From Mariprofundaceae bacterium (GTDB taxonomy: Bacteria > Pseudomonadota > Zetaproteobacteria > Mariprofundales > Mariprofundaceae): a DNA stretch of 8,845 nt. The stretch spans positions 1-8,845 of the forward strand of contig JALVTX010000112.1 of the NCBI GenBank assembly GCA_027035825.1, given 5' to 3'. The notes beneath the pieces are model-generated. The model was given only the letters and a program-made list of their open reading frames with translations. It was not told the DNA's origin and searched no databases. Shown piece by piece: positions 5,155-8,845 of the stretch; position 1 is the stretch's first letter; every line of letters starts with the position of its first letter. Both the position numbers and the translations under genes were made by a program.

Positions 5155-6249
5155 ATGAGCGGGACGGATCGTTTCACCGACGAGCGATTCATGTCCCGGG
5201 CGCTGAACCTGGCGCAGAAAGGGGTGGGGAAGACCCACCCCAACCCCGCCGTGGGCGCGGTGGTGGTCGCGGGCGGCGAGGTGATCGGCGAGGGCTGGCA
5301 CGAAGGGCCGGGCAAGCCGCATGCGGAAGTGGTGGCCCTGCAGGCCGCCGGCTCCGCCGCGCGCGGGGCCACGCTGTACGTGACGCTGGAGCCCTGCGCC
5401 GCGCACGGTCGCACCCCGCCCTGCACCAGCGCCATCCTCCGGGCCGGCATCCGCCGCGTGGTGTATGCCTCGTCCGACCCGAACCCGAAGATGGCGGGCG
5501 GCGGCAAGCTCCTGGAGGCCCACGGCGTGGATGTGACGCCCAACGTGCTGGAACAGGATGCGGACGAACTCAACCGGGGATTTCTTCATTTTCATCGCCT
5601 GGGGCGGGCATGGGTGACGGCCAAGGCGGCCATTTCGCTGGACGGGAAGCTGGCGACCCATGCACGGCATTCGCAGTGGATCAGCAACGAGAAATCGCGG
5701 CGTCACGCCCATGGGCTGCGCGCCGCCAGTCATGCCATTCTCGTGGGCGCGGGCACCTTGTTGCAGGACAATCCCGCCCTTACCGTGCGCCATGCGCCAC
5801 TGGCGGGGGAACCGCCGCTGCGTTGCGTGCTCTGCTTCGACACCCCCCCTTTCGATGCCGCCTTTCGCATTGCCGATGGCGCCGCGCCATCGCGCCTCTA
5901 TGTGCGACGCGAAACGGAAGCCGCCCGCGACTGGCGCGCCGCCGGCGTCGAGGTGGTGCATGCGGCGAGCCTCGTGGAGGTGTTGCGCCATCTGGCGGCG
6001 GAAGGGCGATGGGAGGTGCTGGTGGAGGGCGGCGGCATGCTGCACGCGGCTTTTCTCGATGCGCGGTTGACTGACGAGATGGTGCTCTACCAGGCGCCAA
6101 TCCTGATTGGCGGGCGCGAGGCGGTGAACCTGCTGGCCGGCGGCGGCGTGGCGCGCGTGGATGAGGCGCCGCGCCTGGTGGATGTCAGCCGGCGCATGCT
6201 CGGAGCGGATCAGTTGATTCGCGGCCGGGTGGCCTACCCCGAGGATTGA
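5155..6249 (+). CDS. ribD: Bifunctional riboflavin biosynthesis deaminase/reductase RibD
   Basis: Carries out the second and third steps of riboflavin synthesis from GTP: deamination of the pyrimidine ring, then NADPH-dependent reduction of the ribosyl side chain. 364 aa, normal length. The N-terminal cytidine deaminase-like domain (about 1-145) has the zinc motif H56-A-E58 and C81-AAHGRTPP-C90; E58 is the catalytic acid/base. THPNPAVGAVVV and SSDPNPKMAGGG are also family signatures. The C-terminal reductase domain (about 150-360) shows AWVTAKAAISLDGKLA, VGAGTLLQDNPALTVR and VLVEGGGMLHAAFL. ATG 5155 lies 21 nt after slyD, with only a weak AAGAG upstream, so it is probably cotranscribed. Its stop overlaps the comEC start. 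No ribB, ribE or ribH is adjacent and there is no FMN riboswitch upstream. Confidence 0.96.
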   Translation: MSGTDRFTDERFMSRALNLAQKGVGKTHPNPAVGAVVVAGGEVIGEGWHEGPGKPHAEVVALQAAGSAARGATLYVTLEPCAAHGRTPPCTSAILRAGIRRVVYASSDPNPKMAGGGKLLEAHGVDVTPNVLEQDADELNRGFLHFHRLGRAWVTAKAAISLDGKLATHARHSQWISNEKSRRHAHGLRAASHAILVGAGTLLQDNPALTVRHAPLAGEPPLRCVLCFDTPPFDAAFRIADGAAPSRLYVRRETEAARDWRAAGVEVVHAASLVEVLRHLAAEGRWEVLVEGGGMLHAAFLDARLTDEMVLYQAPILIGGREAVNLLAGGGVARVDEAPRLVDVSRRMLGADQLIRGRVAYPED

Positions 6250-8845
6250 GGCCGGGGGCGCGGCTGCCGCTTGCCCTGCCCGCCGCGGGCTGGACGGCGG
6301 GCGTGGCGCTGGCGAGGGTGGATGCGGTTCCGGCGGCATGGCTGCCGTGGGTGGCGGCCTTGGCGCTGGGTCTTCTGGCCGCGCCACGCACGCGGGCGCT
6401 GGGAGCCTGGCTGCTGGCCGGCCTGCTCTGGGGCGGCGCGAACCTGCTGTGGGATGCCCGCCTGGCGCATGTGGATGAAGCCTGGCTCGCTGGCGAGACG
6501 CGGGTGCGCGCCGAGGTGGCCAAGGTGCGTCGCGGGCCGGGGTATGCGCGCTTGCGGCTGGAGGATGTCCGGCGGCTTCCGCGTGCGATGTCCGCGGCCC
6601 CTTCTTCGAGGAACGATGCCCCAGGCGTTCGATTGGCGGGTTCGGCCTGGCTGTATGTGCATGGGTACGGGCATGCCCATGAGGAGGGGGCCGGCGGCTT
6701 CCGCGCGGGCGATGTCATCGAGGCCGCCGCGCGCTGGCATCGTCCGAGCAATCATCGCAATCCCGGCGGTTTCGACTTTCAGGCATGGTGCTTTGACCGA
6801 CACGTGGCGCTGATTGGCAGCGCTCGCGGGCCGGTGCGCCTGGTGCGCCGCGCGCCCGGCTGGCTCCAGGTTGCCCGCGAGCGTGTCCGCGAGGCGCTGG
6901 CGGTGCTGCCGCCGGAGGAGCGCGGGCTGCTGGCGGCGCTGACGCTGGCCGACCGGGCGGCGATCCCGCCCGAGGTGGAGCGGCTGTTCGCGGCCACGGG
7001 GACGATGCATCTGCTGGCCATTTCCGGGCTGCACGTGGGCATGGCGGCCGGGCTCGGGTTTGCGCTGGCCTGGTGGGGGCTGACCCGGCGCGAGGCGTGG
7101 ATCATTGCCGTGCCCGTGCGCGGGGCTTCCTTGCTGACGGGCCTGGCGCTGGCCGCCATGTATGCCGCCCTGGCCGGCTGGCCGTTGCCCGCGCGGCGGG
7201 CCTTGATGATGCTGGCGGCCGGCGTGGCGGCCTGGTGGGCGCGGGGCGTGGCGCCGCCGCTCAACAGCCTGCTCGCGGCGCTGATGCTGATATTGCTGGT
7301 GGATGCGGCGGCCGCGGGTTCGCTCTCCCTGTGGCTGTCATTTCTGGCCACCGCCGCCATCCTGTTGTGGCGTCCATCGGCGCCGGGAGGCGAAGCCCCG
7401 GAAGCTTCCGATGCGGGGCGGATGCGGCGCTGGCTGATGGGCGCGCTGGGGGTGACGGCCGCGGCGGGATTGACCACGCTGCCGCTGACGGCGCACGTCT
7501 TCGGTCGCTTGCCGCTCTATGGCTTGCCGGCGAACCTGGTGGTGGTGCCGATGTATGGCCTGTTCATCCTGCCGCTGGCGCTGGCGGGCGCGGGGCTTGC
7601 CGCGCTGGGCATGACGGGCGCGGCCGCGCCGGTGCTGGCGTTGGCGGGGCGCGGGGCGGGGTGGACGCTGAACGTGCTGGGCTGGTTTGCCGGGCTCCCG
7701 CACGCGGTGATCTGGACGCCGCCGACGCCCCCGTGGCTGGGTCTTGCATGCGCGGCGGGGCTGGCGTGGGCCGGCCTCTGGGCGTGGCGCGGGCGAGGCC
7801 GGGCGGCGGCGATCGTCGCGCTGGCCTCGGTGTTTGGCTGGGGGCTGCTGGCTGCCCGCGAGTATCCGCCGGCGCGCGCCCTGTTCGCGGCCTGGGACGT
7901 GGGGCAGGGGGCTTCCAGCGCCCTGATGCTGCCGGAGGGCCGGGTGCTGGCGGTGGATGCTCCCGGCCGCCGAAGCAGCCGTTTCAATGGCGGCGTGCTG
8001 GCCGCCGAGGCGCTGCGCGCGCTGGGGCTGGTGCATGTGGATGCGCTGGCGGTGACGCACGCGCAGTCCGACCACATGGGCGGCGCGGCTTCGCTGGTGG
8101 CGCGGCTGAACCGGTTGGGCGAGCTCTGGCTGCCGGATACGCCTCGCGCGCGGCGGCATTCGGGCCTGCGGGCGCTGGCGGCGCAGGCACGGGCGAAGGG
8201 GGCCATCGTGCGCTGGCTGGCGCAGGGGGATGCGCCGCGGCTCGGCCGGATCCGGGCCCGCGTGCTCTGGCCGCCGCGCGGGTTCGCGCCGGCCAATCCC
8301 AACAATGCCTCGCTGGTGCTGTCGCTGGCCTTGCCAAATGGCGAGCGAATGCTGCTCCCGGGCGATATCGAGGCGCGGGCCGAGCGCGGCATCGTGCAGG
8401 CCGATGGCGGCCCGGGCCGTCATGCGGTGGCGTTGATGCCGCACCATGGCAGCGCCACCTCCAGCACCCCCGCGCTGGTGCGCGCCATCCGTCCCCGATT
8501 GGTGATTGCCCAGACCGGGCGCGGCAATCGCTATGGCTTTCCGCGCCCGGAGGTGGCGCGCCGCTGGCGGAAGGCGGGCGCCGCCGTGGCGAACACGGCG
8601 AACGGGGCGGTGCTGGTGGATGTGTCGCGTGCCGCGCCCGCGTGGCGATATGCCCCGCCCGTGCGCTCCGAGCGCCGCGCCTGGGCCGCGCGCATGGTGG
8701 CGGCTTTGGCGGCGCGATGGTGTCCTGGTTCAGACAGATGTGAGACATTGAGGGCAAGAGGGAGGGCCTCCATTCTTGGGGTTGAAAGACCACGAGAGAA
8801 AGGAGGCCCTGATGCGGATTATAGGGATGCCTGGGGCGATTTGTC
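6246..8845 (+). CDS. comEC: ComEC/Rec2 DNA uptake channel (runs off the right edge)
   Basis: Inner-membrane channel carrying single-stranded DNA into the cytoplasm during natural transformation. The proposed start is TTG 6246, overlapping the ribD TGA; no ATG or GTG lies in frame in the 60 bases upstream, and GTG 6303 would remove part of the first membrane segment. Residues about 8-75 form membrane segments, followed by the DUF4131 region ending HRNPGGFDFQAWCFDRHV. The Competence domain starts near 225, with the hallmark MHLLAISGLHVG at 254-265, and has several hydrophobic helices to about 540. The beta-lactamase-like domain follows: AAWDVGQG (D551), LAVTHAQSDHMGG (H605, Q607, D609, H610), LLPGDIEA (D707), PHHGS (733-737) and NRYGFP. 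The family's usual second ligand and the NRxGHP histidine are Q607 and F765. No stop occurs in frame to the window edge (866 codons); residues after about 830 appear to come from inserted DNA. Confidence 0.93.
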   Translation, partial: MRPGARLPLALPAAGWTAGVALARVDAVPAAWLPWVAALALGLLAAPRTRALGAWLLAGLLWGGANLLWDARLAHVDEAWLAGETRVRAEVAKVRRGPGYARLRLEDVRRLPRAMSAAPSSRNDAPGVRLAGSAWLYVHGYGHAHEEGAGGFRAGDVIEAAARWHRPSNHRNPGGFDFQAWCFDRHVALIGSARGPVRLVRRAPGWLQVARERVREALAVLPPEERGLLAALTLADRAAIPPEVERLFAATGTMHLLAISGLHVGMAAGLGFALAWWGLTRREAWIIAVPVRGASLLTGLALAAMYAALAGWPLPARRALMMLAAGVAAWWARGVAPPLNSLLAALMLILLVDAAAAGSLSLWLSFLATAAILLWRPSAPGGEAPEASDAGRMRRWLMGALGVTAAAGLTTLPLTAHVFGRLPLYGLPANLVVVPMYGLFILPLALAGAGLAALGMTGAAAPVLALAGRGAGWTLNVLGWFAGLPHAVIWTPPTPPWLGLACAAGLAWAGLWAWRGRGRAAAIVALASVFGWGLLAAREYPPARALFAAWDVGQGASSALMLPEGRVLAVDAPGRRSSRFNGGVLAAEALRALGLVHVDALAVTHAQSDHMGGAASLVARLNRLGELWLPDTPRARRHSGLRALAAQARAKGAIVRWLAQGDAPRLGRIRARVLWPPRGFAPANPNNASLVLSLALPNGERMLLPGDIEARAERGIVQADGGPGRHAVALMPHHGSATSSTPALVRAIRPRLVIAQTGRGNRYGFPRPEVARRWRKAGAAVANTANGAVLVDVSRAAPAWRYAPPVRSERRAWAARMVAALAARWCPGSDRCETLRARGRASILGVERPREKGGPDADYRDAWGDL
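8763..8810 (+). promoter_or_regulatory. Hairpin overlapping the Shine-Dalgarno of the last ORF
   Basis: AGGGCCTCC (8763-8771) is the exact reverse complement of GGAGGCCCT (8802-8810), with a 30-nt loop. The right arm contains most of the AGGAGG ribosome binding site (8801-8806) of the ORF starting at 8812. In RNA the site would be buried in the stem, a known way to keep transposase expression low. Confidence 0.5.
8812..8845 (+). CDS. Start of an unidentified ORF, possibly a transposase (right-truncated)
   Basis: An ATG at 8812 sits 5 nt after a perfect AGGAGG Shine-Dalgarno, the strongest in the window. Only 11 codons are visible (MRIIGMPGAIC), too few to assign a family. It is in a different frame from comEC. 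Its position at the end of comEC, behind a hairpin, suggests a transposase, but it may equally be an ordinary downstream gene. Confidence 0.4.
   Translation, partial: MRIIGMPGAIC

Larger units (their letters stand above)
8739..8845 (+). mobile_element. Possible left end of an insertion sequence in the comEC 3' end
   Basis: From about 8739 (TGTGAGACATTG) the sequence stops resembling ComEC and becomes less GC-rich. It contains a 9-bp inverted repeat, then AGGAGG and a new ATG, the layout of a transposase leader. The comEC frame runs through it with no stop, as expected if an insertion removed the native end. The exact boundary cannot be set from one side, and no transposase motif is visible in the 11 codons present. 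Confidence 0.35.

Noticed and set aside
4504..6387. Long minus-strand open frame running antisense to slyD and ribD and in frame with hinT
   Set aside because: Sense-strand slyD and ribD are certain; the antisense product is low-complexity, rich in His/Arg/Ala, and joins hinT only by lacking stops in GC-rich DNA. A strong RBS fixes the hinT start at 4503.
7073..8743. Plus-strand 556-codon open frame within comEC
   Set aside because: Composition is Gly/Ala/Arg low complexity, while the frame used for comEC carries every family motif without interruption.

Overview
The window reads as chromosomal housekeeping DNA from a GC-rich proteobacterium, most likely a gammaproteobacterium or a close relative. 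It has roughly two-thirds G+C by eye, a divergent rne/rluC pair, and a DciA-type (DUF721) helicase loader. No rRNA, tRNA or CRISPR array was seen.

Layout. The 5' part of rne (RNase E) runs leftward off the window from 979. It is separated by a 420-nt non-coding stretch, with nested inverted repeats just ahead of the rne ribosome binding site, from rightward rluC (1400-2446), a 23S rRNA pseudouridine synthase. A recognisable promoter overlaps the rluC stop and drives a small OmpA-family lipoprotein (2573-3247). Leftward hinT (4503-4174) and a DUF721/dciA gene (4159-3497) form a two-gene operon with its own promoter, converging on the lipoprotein gene. Rightward slyD (4651-5133), ribD (5155-6249) and comEC (from 6246, TTG start, running off the right edge) are closely packed and probably one operon: prolyl isomerase/metallochaperone, riboflavin synthesis, DNA uptake channel.

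The most unusual object is a 294-bp palindromic element (3247-3540) between the two convergent genes. It has perfect 23-bp terminal inverted repeats, a 7-bp direct repeat (6/7 identical) directly abutting both ends, and an interior resolving into two further imperfect hairpins. Its base-paired plan is a three-way junction. It carries no plausible gene and looks like a MITE-like non-autonomous element. The empty site can be reconstructed: insertion at a CTAG that probably served as the stop codon of both flanking genes. The lipoprotein keeps its stop because the element begins with G; the DUF721 gene has lost its stop and now ends inside the element.

At the right edge, the comEC reading frame continues without a stop into sequence of different character (about 8739-8845). 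This contains a hairpin and a strong Shine-Dalgarno followed by a new ATG, suggesting that another mobile element may be inserted at the 3' end of comEC. The ComEC nuclease-like domain lacks some of the usual metal-ligand residues.
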